In this document: piece by piece, positions 1-11,640 of the stretch | Position numbering within the stretch: the first letter of the stretch is position 1 | Layout: each line of letters begins with the position of its first letter | Source: Tetracentron sinense | Taxonomy: Eukaryota > Streptophyta > Magnoliopsida > Trochodendrales > Trochodendraceae | DNA: 64,000 bases | Reading direction: 5' to 3' | Assembly: GCA_015143295.1 (NCBI GenBank) | Contig: CM026557.1 | Location: 29,111,760 to 29,175,759 of the forward strand | The notes under the pieces: generated by a model | Seen by the model: the letters and a program-made list of their open reading frames with translations, nothing else | Databases searched by the model: none | Told to the model about the DNA's origin: nothing | Made by a program: the position numbers and the translations under genes

Positions 1-1791
1 AAGGCTAATTTCTTATCTGCCGTTGGTCGGGTGGAACTTATCAAAGCAATCCTGAACAGCTTACAAATTTATTGGACCAAACTTCTTATTCTTCCCAAGT
101 CGATTTCCAAGAAAATCGAACAAATATGTTGCAAATTTCTATGGTCTGGCAACGATCTTCGAAACAAAATTCATCCCATCGCTTGGTCATCTATTTGCTG
201 CCTAAAACAAGGAGGCCTTGGTCTACATAAACTCTCGGACTGGAACAAAGCAGGTATTTTACGCCAAGTTTGGACAATAGCCTCATATTCAGACAATCTA
301 TGGGTAAGATGGTGCTACAAGAAACTTATCCGCAACAAATATATCTTGACTATGAAAACTCCCTCAAACAGGTCTTGGAGTTGGCGAAAGATTCTTCAGT
401 CCCGAGAAGTTGCTAAAAACACTATCTCTCACTCCATAGCAGACGGATCCAAGACCTCTCTTTGGCATGATCCTTGGCACCCGATGGGCATTTTATTCGA
501 GCAATTTGGTGAGTGCTTACAATATGATTCAAGTCTTCCACGTGATGCTCTAGTGGCCTCTATTATATTTGACTTCACCTGGAGTCCTCCTCCAGCAATT
601 TCCGCAGATCTGCTAGCGGTGTGGAATGAACTTCAATTTGTGGATATTAATGTATCCTTACCCTATGATCGAGCAATTTGGAAGCCCAGCAATAAAGGAT
701 CCTAGTCTCTCAAATCAGCTTGGGATAGCATTAGATTGCGCAAACCTCTTATGTCTTGGTGGAGCCTTGCATGGCCGGGTCATCACATCCCAAGACAACC
801 CTTTATCTCCTTGTTAGCCATTTCAAACAAACTTCAAACTCAAGATCGCCTTCTCTCCCTAAACATCATCTCTCACTCCCATTGCATCTTCTGTTGGGCT
901 TCTTCTGAAAACCTCCAACATCTGTTTTTTGAATGTCACTTCACAAATCAAATATGGAGATCAATTCTTAGTCTATGCCGATATTCATCAAGACAGATCC
1001 TTCCTTGGAATCGTGAAGTTGAATGGGCCGCCAAAGAATTTCATGGTATGCAACTAATTCAAAACATCAAGAGAATTGCTTTCAGTGCTACAATATATCA
1101 CATTTGGAGCGAAAGAAATAACTGCATATTTTCCAACTCCTTCAAGCCTGTGGGTTCACTTATAAGCTTCATCATTGCTAATACCAGGCTTAAGATTGAG
1201 GCACCAAATGCTCTAGTGGAAGACAAAGCCTTCAACAGAGAATTCCTTTTATCTTGGCAGATCAACTCGAAGTTCTTCATGAAACCTGAAATCTGGTGCT
1301 CTTGGTCTCCGCCCCCTCCAGATCATTGGGTTTTAAACAGCGATGGTTCAGTTAGAAATGGTGTTGCAGGCTTTGGGGGTCTTTGTAGAGATTGTAATGG
1401 TCATCTGCTATTAGCCTATGCAGAAGGCGTGGCAGAAATAGACATTTTAAAATTGGAAATTATGGCAATAGAAAGCGGTATCGATCTAGCAATTGCTCAT
1501 GGCATCCAGCATATTTCCATTGACTTAGACTCTTTGAAAGCTACTCGTTTTTTGAAGACTAGAAGCGATCCACCTTGGTATCTTGTGAATTTAGTTACCA
1601 AATGCACTCAAAAGTTGTCCAGATTCTCTTCTCACTCCATACATCACATTTGGCGGGAAAGTACCTCAGGAGCAGATTTTTTAGGTAAATTTTGTAATCT
1701 TAATTGTTCCATTATTCTCTTACCAAGGGACTTTCCCCCCGATCTCTCCCTCCATTCTGGAGAAGGACAGATCTGGTTGCAACGATTGTAA
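1..1791 (+). pseudogene. LINE A ORF2 C-terminal part: RT thumb, zf-RVT and RNase H (broken)
   Basis: The frame begins at base 1 in the reverse-transcriptase C-terminal (thumb) region, continues through the zf-RVT region (FCWASSENLQHLFFECHF at about 890-945) and ends in an RNase H domain. Visible RNase H acidic positions are NSDGS (about 1338), LEIMA (about 1457), the Asp in LDSL (about 1529) and GADFL (about 1670). One in-frame TAG at 703-705, where sister copies have a Tyr codon, splits the frame, and the last residues diverge through a small frameshift. In an intact element the protein would do target-primed reverse transcription; this copy is dead. GTG at 31 is not a real start. Confidence 0.9.
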
Positions 1792-1818
1792 GTTTCCCTC
1801 TTTTTAATTTATTTGGTT

Positions 1819-1835
1819 GGGGTCCGCCTAACCTC
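1819..1835 (+). other. LINE 3' terminal hairpin (copy A)
   Basis: GGGGT and ACCTC flank a 7-base loop and pair with one G-U wobble in RNA. The same stem is perfect in LINEs C, E and F, always just before the A tail. In stringent-type LINEs such a hairpin is what the reverse transcriptase recognises; that role here is inferred. Confidence 0.55.
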
Positions 1836-1860
1836 AGCTTACCCTCCAAAAAAAAAAAAG

Positions 1861-3346
1861 GAAGCCAATATTACAAAAAAAATACCAATTTTAAAGCAGA
1901 TGTAATATCAAAGTAACCACAATACAACCATGCAAATGCAGACAATGCGGGGAACAAAATATAGCAATAAAAAGCAAAACCCCCCCCTCAACATCTTAAC
2001 TTGATCTTCTCCCCCTAAGATCAAAGACACCACCTAAAGGATAGGGCAGCTTATGTTAGAAAGGCCCAAGCCGACTAAAACTAAAAAACACATAATAACA
2101 AAACTAAAAAGTATCATGTGTCACACAAACATGTATCAAAAGCATTCTAATCAACTGTAATTTAAAATTACTAATTTAACGAAGAACATGATTAGATAGT
2201 CCAACTAAGGATAAACATCTAACTAAATATCCTGGAATGCTAAAGCATTGCCAATTCACTTAGTCACTTTTAGTGAATAGTTCAAAAGTGAAGCTTTGTG
2301 TGTAGTGGATTAAAGTTTCTTTCCCTTTCTAAGTATATGACATTAACCACTAAAGGGGACTTCTGCAGACACAAATCTAAGAAGTCAAAGCTAGTTAGAT
2401 CCAGTTATGTTGTTGATATTTTACATTTTGGTGCAACTTTATCCATTTTGATTTGACCCAATAATTTCTTTTACTTTTGGTCAAATGCCTCCTCATTTGA
2501 TGTTATTTTTCTGAACATATCTTTTCATGCAATGATTGCTTTCACACTATCCAGGTAGGTAGCTCTTCTCTATTGGCAGTAGGGACTTTCACACTAACAA
2601 CTCATATAGATCGCTATTGTCTGTATAGGTAGCCATTACAACTGTTTGCACCCAATAGTAGCTTTCACGCTAGCCCAATAGGTAGCCATTTTCATTGTAA
2701 CACTTTTTGCTCATGTAGGATACACAAAATGGAGATGACAAACAATATGGTCATTCTAAATCGGTCATCCTAGGTCACATTTAGGGATAAGTCATACACC
2801 TACAGATTAAAAATTAGACCTCTCAACATAACCAGTTATAGTTTTTCAATGTTTTTGAGTTTTTCAAAATAAATAAAATTGAAAACAGACCAATGCAAAT
2901 AACTTCTAAAAAAGAAAAACTACTAGTTTACACATACATCACAGCATTAGGACAAGATAGAATACTAATAACACACCCTAGGCTATGACATGCATTGGCT
3001 AAGTGAAGCCCTTCAGGTCTTCCTTTCTCACCCAAGCAATTTTAGCAGTTTGATTGACCATTTAGTCTCTCATCATTTTAGTTGAGGTAGGTATGACCTT
3101 TTGCCTCTTCCTCTTGTTCCTCCTATAACAAGATTGAGTCCTAGAATTATGGCATGACATTACGGTTCTCCCTGTTACTTCCTTTATATCTAGTATAAGG
3201 GGTGTCATGACCATGCCATTGGCTAGAGTTATTATAGATATTCAATATATCATGATTTAACTTTCTGGACATATCCACTAGAATATCAACTCTCCTTTGA
3301 AGATTTCCATTAAAATTATTTTGGTTCCTAGAGCCATGATTGGGCA
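1861..3346. other. AT-rich interval with no recognisable gene
   Basis: I recognise no conserved domain, tRNA, terminal repeat or tandem repeat. Around 2555-2700 there are loosely repeated phrases of the type 'taggtagc' and 'tttcacactag' without strict period. A 66-codon open frame on the minus strand (3147-3347) is rich in Asn, Arg and Gly; it matches no family I know and its right end runs into LINE B. It is probably old, diverged transposon sequence. Confidence 0.5.
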
Positions 3347-5254
3347 TTCTTTGGTGATATTGTGCATGATGGATTCAATAGGTAAGAAAGAGTTGCTGAA
3401 AATGCGTCTGTTCCTTTCATTCCAGATGTGATAGATCGATGCACAAAGAGCAGAGCGTTTGATATTTTGAGTTAAGGTCTTACCATGGAACTCCTTAGCC
3501 GCCTACTCAACCTCTCTATCCCAAGGGAGAATCACACGAGAAGGGTAGCAGCAAAGAGTAAACATATGCTCCCAGATTTTATGACTAAAGCGGCAAGCGG
3601 AAAAGAGATGGTGGATGTTCTCTGGGTAGGATCAGCAAAAAATACATCTTGAACGAGAGATTATATTGAGAGAGAGCAATCTGTCTTGAGTCTGAAGACT
3701 GTTGGAGAAGGCCAGCCAAGATATGAAAGACTATCTAGGAATAACTTTTCTTGACCATACAAGCTTCCACCACGGAATAGAGGCCAAGTGAGCTCTTATA
3801 CATTCCCAAGCAGATTTGAGAGAGTAGGAGCCTGTGCTATTTGGTAGCCAAATAATTCGATCAGAAGCAAGGGATGTATTTATCTGAACTTCGTGTAATT
3901 CATCCCAAACAGTGTTCAGATCAGCAGAAATTACCGGAGGGGTATCCTAGTCGCAATTAGCGATAATGGTAGCTACTGTTGCATCACGAGATAACCCAGA
4001 ATCATATTGCAGACGGTCACCAAATCAATCTTGCAGTATACCCAAGGGATGCCAAGGGTCATGCCATAATGAGGTTGAGGCGCCATTGGCAATAGAGTGC
4101 GTGATATTTTCTTTGGCCAAAGAACAAGAGAAGGATCTTGTGCCATATCCAAGAACATTCTACAGGAATTTTAAGGGACCAACAAAAATTTTTCCGAATC
4201 AATTTTGCATAGCACCATTTGACCCATAAACTTTCCAAACGAGAGATGATGCTCCAAAGTTGGCGCAGAATACCAGCTTGGTTTCAATCTGTTAGTTTCC
4301 GGATACCCAAGCCTCCTTCGATATTGGGGCGACAGACAATAGACCATGCCATCGGGTGGATCTTCTTTCGCAGATCAAGGCCAAACCACAAAAAATTGCA
4401 ACAAATCTATTCAATCTGCTTGGTGATTCATTTAGGAAGAATGAGAAGCTTGGTCCAATAAATGTGTAAGCTATTTAGCATAGATTTGATGGGTTCAGCA
4501 CGCCCAGCGTAAGACAAAAAATTAGATTTCCAGCTCTGAACTTTGCTGAGGATACGATCAATTAAAAGTTGGCAAGCGGAGACTGAGTGACGACCCGATA
4601 TTAAAGGCAGACCCAAATATTTGACTGGCAGGCTTCCAATTCGAAACTTCAAAATTCTTTTAAATGTAGATTTGGTAATTGAAGCTGCCCCTGCAAAAAA
4701 CATCTGACTCTGCTTTAAGAAAGACAAATAGATCGTCAGCAAAACTTAAATCCGATATTTGTGGATTGTCACATCGAGGGTGAGGTTTAATGAGGCCAGA
4801 GCACATAACTTGATTTAAGAGGCCAGAGAAGCCTTCCATGGCAATAACGAACAAAAAAGGGGAGATAGGGTCTGCCTGCCGTAACCCTCTAGAGCTTCTA
4901 AAATATCCATGCGGAGAGCCGTTTATTACCACTGAAAAAGTAGGTGATATGAAGCAAGGAACAAGCCAATGGATAAAGGTTGAAGGAAACCCCATCATCT
5001 GCAACATGGTGATTAAATAATCCCATCGGACCGTGTCTAAAGCCTTCCTAAGGTCATTCTTTATAGCGCTTCATGGTGTCCCTTTGTCACGATGGTAGTT
5101 TCTGACAAGCTCATGAGTAAGAAGGACACTATCAGATATGTTGCGGCCTTTGATGAATGCTGATTGGTTGTCACTAATGATGGATGGAAGAACATGCTTC
5201 ATTCTGAGAGCAAGAATTTTTTAGATGCATTTATAAACTATGTTGCAAAGAGAT
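3347..5254 (-). mobile_element. LINE B: L1-type fragment, minus strand, truncated at both ends
   Basis: Read on the minus strand, the fragment starts within the RT domain just upstream of the conserved KGRN motif (about 5254). It runs through RT (SFADDLFVFLK around 4760-4730), thumb and zf-RVT, and stops at about 3350 just after HIWNERN (about 3405-3430). About 40 codons are deleted after the FADD box, and frameshifts follow. The RNase H domain and A tail are missing, which is unusual because LINEs normally lose the 5' end; a later rearrangement probably removed them. Its right end joins LINE C head to head. Confidence 0.85.
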
Positions 5255-5255
5255 A

Positions 5256-7758
5256 TTAAGGGTCGTAACATTACGGATAGTGTTCTCCTCACACATGAGC
5301 TGGTAAGAAATTACCATCGTGATAAAGGGGCCCCCCGATGCGCAATCAAAATAGATCTTAGAAAAGCTTTTGACACTCTTCGATGGGATTATATAATCAC
5401 TTTGCTGCAAATGATGGGCTTCCCATCCGTTTTCATCAGTTGGCTGCTACCTTGCTTCACCACCCCAAGTTTCTCAGTAGTCATCAATGGAACGCCTCAA
5501 GGATATTTCAGAAGCTCTCGAGGGCTGCGTCAAGGCGACCCTCTATCACCTTTCCTTTTTGTTATAGCCATGGAAGGATTCTCTGCACTTCTTGATCAAG
5601 CTATGCATGCAGGGCTCATTCAACCCCACCCCAGGTGTGCTAACCCCTTAATCTCGCACATTAGTTTCGCTGATGACTTGTTTGTTTTCCTTAAACCAGA
5701 TCTAGCTTCAGTATCCGAGCTCGGCAATATTCTATCTACCTTCTCATCTCTCTCGGGGCTCCATCCTAACCACCAGAAAAGTCAAATGTTCTTCCCTGGC
5801 ACGTCCTCAAGCATCAAATCTGCATTTAAAAGAATTCTGAACTTCCGGATTGGGAACTTGCCTGTTTAATATTTGGGATTGCCATTAATCTCTGGCCGAC
5901 TATCTGCATCATCCTGCCAACCGTTGATTGATCGGATACTCACCAAAGTTCAAAGCTGGAAATCCTATTTTTTATCTTATGCGGGACAGACAGAGCTCAT
6001 CAAATCAGTGCTCAATAGCTTTTATTTATATTGGACTAATCTTCTTACTCTTCCCAAATCAATTTGTAAGCAGATTGATCAAATTTGCTGCAACTTTTTG
6101 TAGTCTGACCCTGACCTCCGAAGAAAAATCCACCCGATCGCCTGGTCGACTGTCTGCTGTCCCAAGACTGAGGGTGGTTTGGGTATACGGAAAGTGATTG
6201 ATTGGAACAAAGCGGGAATTCTTAGGCAAGTTTGGAGTATTGCAAATCGGGTGGACAGTTTATGGGTCAAATGGTGCTACGCCAAACTGATTCGGAACAA
6301 ATTCTTCTGGACCCTCAAAATCCCTTCAGAGTGCTCCTGGATATGGCGAAAGCTTCTTCAATGTCGCCACCTTGCTAAAGATATTATTCCCACTCTATTG
6401 CAAATGGAGCTTCTACTTCTCTGTGGCATGATCCTTGGCATCCTTTGGGCATCTTATCTGAACGATTTGGAAATCGTATTCAGTATGATTCCGGTTTACC
6501 TCGTGATGCTTCTGTGGCAACCATTATCTCAAATTCTGATTGGGACCCTCCTCCGGCAGTCTCAGCTGATCTCCTCACTATTTGGCAAGAATTGCAAAAT
6601 GTAGCCATCAACAAATCCTTGCCTTCAAATCGTGTTATCTGGACACCAAGTAGTAAGGGTCGCTATTCGCTTAAATCAGCTTGGGAAAGCATTAGAGATC
6701 AAAACCAATTGACTCCATGGTGGTCTTTGCTCTGGACAGGTAAGTACATACCTCGGCACTCCTTTATTTCTTAGCTGGCTCTCTCAAACTGCCTCCAAAC
6801 GCAAGACCGTCTTCTCAGTCTACATATCACCACTCAGTCCAGATGTGTTTTCTGTTGGGCATCCCCAGAGAATACTGGTCATCTGTTCTTTGATTGCAGA
6901 TTCACGAATCAGATATGGACTTATGTGCTCAACTTATGTTGCTACCCCTCTCGTTTGATTCTTCCTTGGGACCGTGAGGTGGAATGGGCTGCCAAAGAAT
7001 TCCATGGTTTGAATATAGTCCCAAATATTAAGCGAATTGTTTTTTGTGCCACGATATACCATATTTGGAATGAAAGGAAAAGCAGAATTTTCTCTAATTC
7101 TTCCAAGCCCATTGAGAATATTATCAACAACATCATCACCGATACTAGATTGAAGTTTGGTGCATCCACTGCCCAGGTAGAAGATTCGGCACACACCAGA
7201 AGATTTTTGAATCAATGGCAGATATATCCTCGATTTACCATCAAACCACAGCTATGGTGCTCTTGGTCCCCTCCCCCAATAGATCATTGGGTCCTCAACA
7301 GCGATGGCTCTGTAAGAAATGGAGGTGCAGGTTTTGGTGGAATCATTCGAAACAATTTGGGTGTCCCTTTGGTGGCTTATGCTACTGGAATAGCTGATAC
7401 AGACATCCTAAAACTTGAGATCATGGCCATTGCAAGAGGGTTGGAAATTGCATGGCAATTTGGTGTGAACAAACTCGTGATTGACTCAGACTCCTTACAA
7501 GCTACAAGATTCCTCAAATCCACCAGTGAACCCCCTTGGACTCTAAGTAACCTTGTTGCTTACTGCAAACTTCTTCTGACAGATTTCCACTCTTATTCTA
7601 TCCACCACATTTGGCGTGAAAGCAATACTTGGGCTGATTTTTTGGCAAAATTTTGTACTAGTATCTCCTATACAGTTCTTTTACCTAGAGAATTTCCCTC
7701 TGATCTTTCTTCTCTTCTTGAGAAGGACAGAGTTGGTTGTAAATACCTTAGATTGTAA
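5256..7758 (+). pseudogene. LINE C ORF2: RT, zf-RVT and RNase H (three stops, one frameshift)
   Basis: One frame runs RT palm (IKIDLRKAFD at about 5347; GDPLSPFLF at about 5537; SFADDLFVF at about 5663), thumb, zf-RVT and RNase H (NSDGS about 7300, LEIMA about 7418, DSDSL about 7484, WADFLAKF about 7630). All four RNase H acidic positions are present. The gene is broken by TAA at 5867-5869, TAG at 6101-6103 and TAG at 6772-6774; the last two sit where sisters have Trp. A small frameshift lies near 6390. The frame is otherwise continuous, so it decayed recently compared with LINEs B and D. The product would be a nuclear target-primed reverse transcriptase. Confidence 0.9.
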
Positions 7759-7785
7759 TCTCTTTTTCTATTAATATATCGGGTC

Positions 7786-7802
7786 GGGGTCCGCCTAACC
7801 CC
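7786..7802 (+). other. LINE 3' terminal hairpin (copy C)
   Basis: A perfect 5-bp stem GGGGT/ACCCC surrounds loop CCGCCTA, 14 bases before the A tail. It is a presumed recognition structure for the element's own reverse transcriptase. Confidence 0.55.
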
Positions 7803-7835
7803 AGCTTACCTTCCAAAAAAAAAAAAAAAAAAAAC

Positions 7836-8535
7836 ACACCCCTAGGATGCCACGGTTCTAACCAAAGCAAGGAATCTTGACCATCACCAATCAAATGGAT
7901 GATAAGATCAGAAGCTGTATCATGTAACTTGAGGATACTATGAAAACACCAAGATGGGGCCCTCGGCATATTGACAGTCCAAATAGACTCATTTTTTAGA
8001 ATATGAGCTTTACTCCACTGAATCCAAAGGGATTGAGACTCCTTTTGGAATAACTCCCAGAATCGCTTTAAGAGGCTGCTAACATTCCAATCCAACAAAC
8101 TTCTAAAACCCAGACCCCCTTCATCATTTTGGTTGACAAATAGATTTCGATGCCACCTTAAAAATACCATGTTGTATTAGGACCCACCCATAAAAATTTT
8201 GTAAATAGTCTCTCAATGGACGCGATAACAGCCTTAGAGAGGAGGAACACACTACACCAGAAGTTATGGAAAGAATTGGGCACACATTGGGGCATCTGGA
8301 GCAGACCACCATAGGAAAGCCATCTACTTTTCCAAGATGAAATACGCCTAGCCGCACGATCAATCAATGTTTGGCAATCAGCAAACCGTAACCGCGAGGA
8401 TGATAGAGGGAGACCAAGTTACTTGATAGGAAGAGCCTCCCATTGAGTACCAAGAACATTCTGAATAATGCTTTTAGATCTCGAATGTTGCAGCAAAAGG
8501 GCTGGGTTTTGCCGGGATTAACTTCAAGACCAGAT
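7836..8535 (-). mobile_element. LINE D: older LINE fragment, minus strand, different subfamily
   Basis: Read from about 8535 leftward, it shows a VNPGKTQ-like RT stretch, an IDRAARRISSWKSRWLSYGG thumb region (about 8367-8310), ERLFTKFLW, NDEGGLGFRSLLDWN (about 8130-8080) and WLEPWHPRG (about 7875-7845). It is then cut by the A tail of LINE C. Codon matches to LINEs A-C are weaker, so it belongs to another L1 lineage. A frameshift lies near 8165. No RNase H or 3' end of this copy is visible to the left, so its remainder was lost or moved. Confidence 0.82.
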
Positions 8536-9428
8536 ATTCAAAACCACTCTAGATATAGACCAACGAAACATTTTGCTCGATCTTGACAAATTGCTTTTTT
8601 CTAGGACGAAGATTAGATAATGAACCATTTTATTTGATCTTGATAGTTTGCTCCTGTCCTGGACGAAGATTTGCCAACAAACCATTTTATTCCTTCTCGG
8701 CACTTTTCTCTTGTCCACGAAGAAGATTGGCCATCAAACCTGTATGAAAAACCGACTAATGTGACAAACAAAGGCGATGTATCAGCTACTGCGGGTGCAA
8801 CCGACTAAGGTGACAAAGAAAGTGACCAATCAATTATGATGCATATGCAAATGAAACGAATGAGGTGGCAAACAAGGGCAATGCTTTAGCTTTAATGCAT
8901 CTAAAGGTGTACTGATCGAGGAAGCTAACAAATGTGATAAATCAGTTGTGATGCATCTGAAGGTGAACCGTATTAGTTGGCCATCAAAAGTAAAGCATCA
9001 ACAATGATGCATTTGAAGGTGCACCGAATGAGGTGGGGAACAATGGTGACGCATTAGCTATAATTTTGTAAAGTTGAATTAAATTTTGGCGGCTAAAAAA
9101 GGTGGCACATCAGCTATGATGCAAATAGTGGTGCACTTAATGCAGTGGCTAGCAGAGGCGATGCAGTGGCTATGATGCATCTTCGGTGCATTGAATTAGG
9201 TGCCTGACAAAGGTGAGACATCTACTTTGATATATCCGCAAGCTCACAGAATGTGGTGGCTAATAAGGTGACGCATCAACTATAATGCATCTGGAAGTGC
9301 ACTGAATGAGGTGGCTAACAAAGGCGATCCATTTGCTATGTTGCATCTGGAAGGTTCACCGAATGAGGTGGCCAACAAAAGCGACGCATCAGTGTAATGA
9401 TGTATATGTACCGAATGAGGGGGCTATC
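8536..9428. repeat. 56/57-bp composite satellite, left block
   Basis: Two monomer types alternate. T-rich 57-bp units ('ttttgctcgatctcgaca...cgaagattagacaatgaac') fill about 8560-8745. Units of about 56 bp with 'gaatgaggtggctaacaaaggcgatgcatc' follow to 9428. The 56-bp type carries the palindrome GATGCATC, often twice, 14 bases apart. The block is interrupted at 9428 by LTR element 1 and resumes at 28953 (first five bases are the duplicated target). Confidence 0.88.
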
Positions 9429-9963
9429 TGTAGAACCCCGGATCTTGATGGCCATGTACAACGAATGATATCATATACTAAAGCATGTAAGAATGTATTT
9501 ATGGTGTATGGGTGTTTGGAATGAAATAGGCAAGAGTATAGAATACTCTTGAGTATTGACAAGGGTTATGCCTTGGCATACCCTCAACTCTAAATAGCCC
9601 TAGCGTTCACACCGCTCGTCGGAATCAAGCGATTCTTGGATTTTTGGAAAGTTAATTGAACCCTCTTCAGGGTTCATGTTGATCACTTGTCTTGGTTTTG
9701 AGTTGGTGTTAGGTCAAAAGACCGATTTCTGAAGTCGGGTCGGTTTAAAATCTGGATTGACGAAACCCAATTTCGGATCAGTCAGGTTTAGGGGCAAAAT
9801 GGTCCAAGAAAAAGGAAGAATTGGAAGTTTTGAAAAAAATAAAAGTTGTTCTCCTTCGAAAGATGAATCCAACGCAAGTTGAATCGTCAAAATCAGACAA
9901 ACGAGTCAAAAGTTATGGCCGAGATACGAAAACACAAAAATGCTGAAGCTTTCTGCAAAAGTT

Positions 9964-10156
9964 GCGATCGCTCGTAGGGACCCTACGAACGATCGTAGCG
10001 GAGCTACGAACGATCGTAGAGTTGCTACGATCGATCCTAAAGCCCCAAAAATGCTGGAAACTCTCGGGTGAAACTACGATTGATCGTAGGAAACTACGAT
10101 CGATCGTAGAAGGCTACGATCAATCGTAAATCGCTACGAACGATCGTAGATACGCG
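9964..10156 (+). repeat. Promoter-proximal palindromic module, ACGATCGTAG family
   Basis: Imperfect units of roughly 17-25 bp are built on the self-complementary core ACGATCGT (variants ACGATCGATCGTA and ACGAACGATCGT) and spaced by short unique words. The block lies about 50 bp upstream of the TATA box. The 3' LTR copy (about 26837-27015) is shorter by a 15-base block. Elements 2, 3 and the fourth LTR carry a different motif at the same relative place. Confidence 0.8.
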
Positions 10157-10205
10157 ATTTTACTTTCTTGGATGCGATTTTTTAGGGGTTTTTCACCCCT
10201 TACAC

Positions 10206-10213
10206 TATAAATA
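10206..10213 (+). promoter_or_regulatory. Probable TATA box of the element 1 LTR promoter
   Basis: TATAAATA in the context 'ttacactataaatagaagac', preceded by the palindromic module and followed by a purine-rich leader. It is identical in the 3' LTR (about 27066). No transcript start is known; this is assigned by motif and position. Confidence 0.6.
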
Positions 10214-11199
10214 GAAGACTTTAGGAGGGTTTTTGGGTTACCCTAAACCAAGGAGAGTTCCTAGAAAGAGAAGGAAAGGATCTTGAGCATTCCAAAGAGG
10301 GTTTTGCTTGAAACCAAGAAGAGCTTCAATCAAGGGTTGGATCTTCCCCAAATCAAGCTTGGATCATTCAAATCAAGTGAGGATTTCTCAAGGGGTTTCT
10401 TCAACCTAGAAATTGATCCAAAGAGGTTAGTAAACTGCTATCTAGCCTTGTTATCATACAAAGATGATTCAAATAGGTGATTTTAATTCTATTATGATAC
10501 AAATAGGAAGTGTGGAAATTTGGGTGAACTAGATCATGAATAAACAATCAAATAAGGTTTTACAAATTGGGGGTTTTTCAATAACAAGGATGAATATGGC
10601 TAAACTTGTAAGAAAATTGTAATACCTTTAAATGAACCATGATTTTAAGTATACTATGATGCAATGACAAACAAGGAATTTTGGGTGAACTTGATTATGT
10701 TCAAATAAGCAAATAAGGATTTAAGATTTTGGGGGTTTTCCAATAAAAGGGTGAATATGACTATAAGTGCAAGTAAGTGTTAATATCCTCCAAGGAATCA
10801 TGATTTTAAGTGTGATATGATGAATTAGGCTTAGAAGCCATGATTGTTATGATGTGATGCAATGAATGAAATGTTCTACATTCTAGAATTGTTTAAGTAT
10901 GTTATGATGCTAATATACCTTGTAAGAACCATATGAGTTACTTAAGGTCTTCAAGTATACTATAATGATCATTATGCCTTGCATGAACATGTTTAATTAG
11001 TTAAAGCTTTCCACATAGATGTTATAATGCTCACAAGCACTCTACGCATGATAAGTATTGCACGACCGTGGTTTTTCTCATAAGCATGAATTTTCAAGAA
11101 AACATAAGAGGATTTTCAAAGGCATTCATAAGTAAGAAGCATACATGCATAAGCATAGACTAAGCCAAACTTTGGGTTGACATTCTAAGATCGGTTACT

Positions 11200-11490
11200 C
11201 CACGTTCACAAGGATCAAGTCTAGATCTTGCATGAACTCCACGGATCATAAGTCTCGTAAGGCTTTTCAAGAACTCATAAGAAACTCACAAGTCTAAGAT
11301 CTTGCATATGTCTCCAAGGAGAACAAGCTCACAAGGATCATAAGCTCACAAGAAGCTCACAAGTACTCATAAGCTCACAAGAAGCTCATAAGCTCACAAG
11401 TACTCACGAGCTCACAAGAACTCTAAACTCATAAGAACTCATAAGAAAACACGAGGCTCACAAGCATTCATAAGAACTCATAAGCATACA
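11200..11490 (+). repeat. CTCACAAG short-word repeat region in LTR
   Basis: Words such as 'aagctcacaag' and 'actcataag' recur at irregular 10-20 base spacing. The reverse-oriented equivalents (CTTGTGAG words) occur in the LTRs of elements 2 and 3 and the fourth LTR, so the region is ancestral to the lineage. The 3' LTR copy has small length differences. Confidence 0.7.
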
Positions 11491-11640
11491 TGAGAGGGTT
11501 TGTTTTCCATGAAAAGAACAAGTTTTATGAAAGGTTTTTCCTGACGGGTTTTAAGCATGGATTTTGGTGATTTGTATTCTTTTACGCACTGTATAAAATA
11601 TTATGATTATGATAGCATTGTTAGCTAGTAGATTTTCCTC

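Larger units (their letters stand above)
1..1860 (+). mobile_element. LINE A: L1-type non-LTR retrotransposon, 3' part
   Basis: The 3' part of a plant L1-type LINE runs in from the left window edge and ends in a poly(A) tract at about 1849-1860. Its 3' untranslated end carries the hairpin-forming motif GGGGT-CCGCCTA-ACCTC (1819-1835), shared with LINEs C, E and F. The reading frame is open at base 1, so the 5' end and any endonuclease domain lie outside the window or are absent. No target-site duplication can be tested because the 5' end is not visible. Confidence 0.93.
5255..7835 (+). mobile_element. LINE C: 5'-truncated L1-type element with A tail
   Basis: The copy begins exactly in the RT motif IKGRN (5255) and ends in a poly(A) of about 18 bases (7817-7834), preceded by the 3' hairpin GGGGT-CCGCCTA-ACCCC at 7786-7802. 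On the left it meets LINE B head to head; on the right its tail abuts LINE D. No clear target-site duplication is visible, as expected if the left junction is a rearrangement. Confidence 0.9.

Noticed and set aside
3147..3347. 66-codon minus-strand ORF as a host gene
   Set aside because: No domain, no recognisable start context, and one end overlaps the LINE B boundary.
3347..7835. Twin-priming inversion of a single LINE
   Set aside because: The two halves overlap in content and differ in sequence, so they come from two copies.
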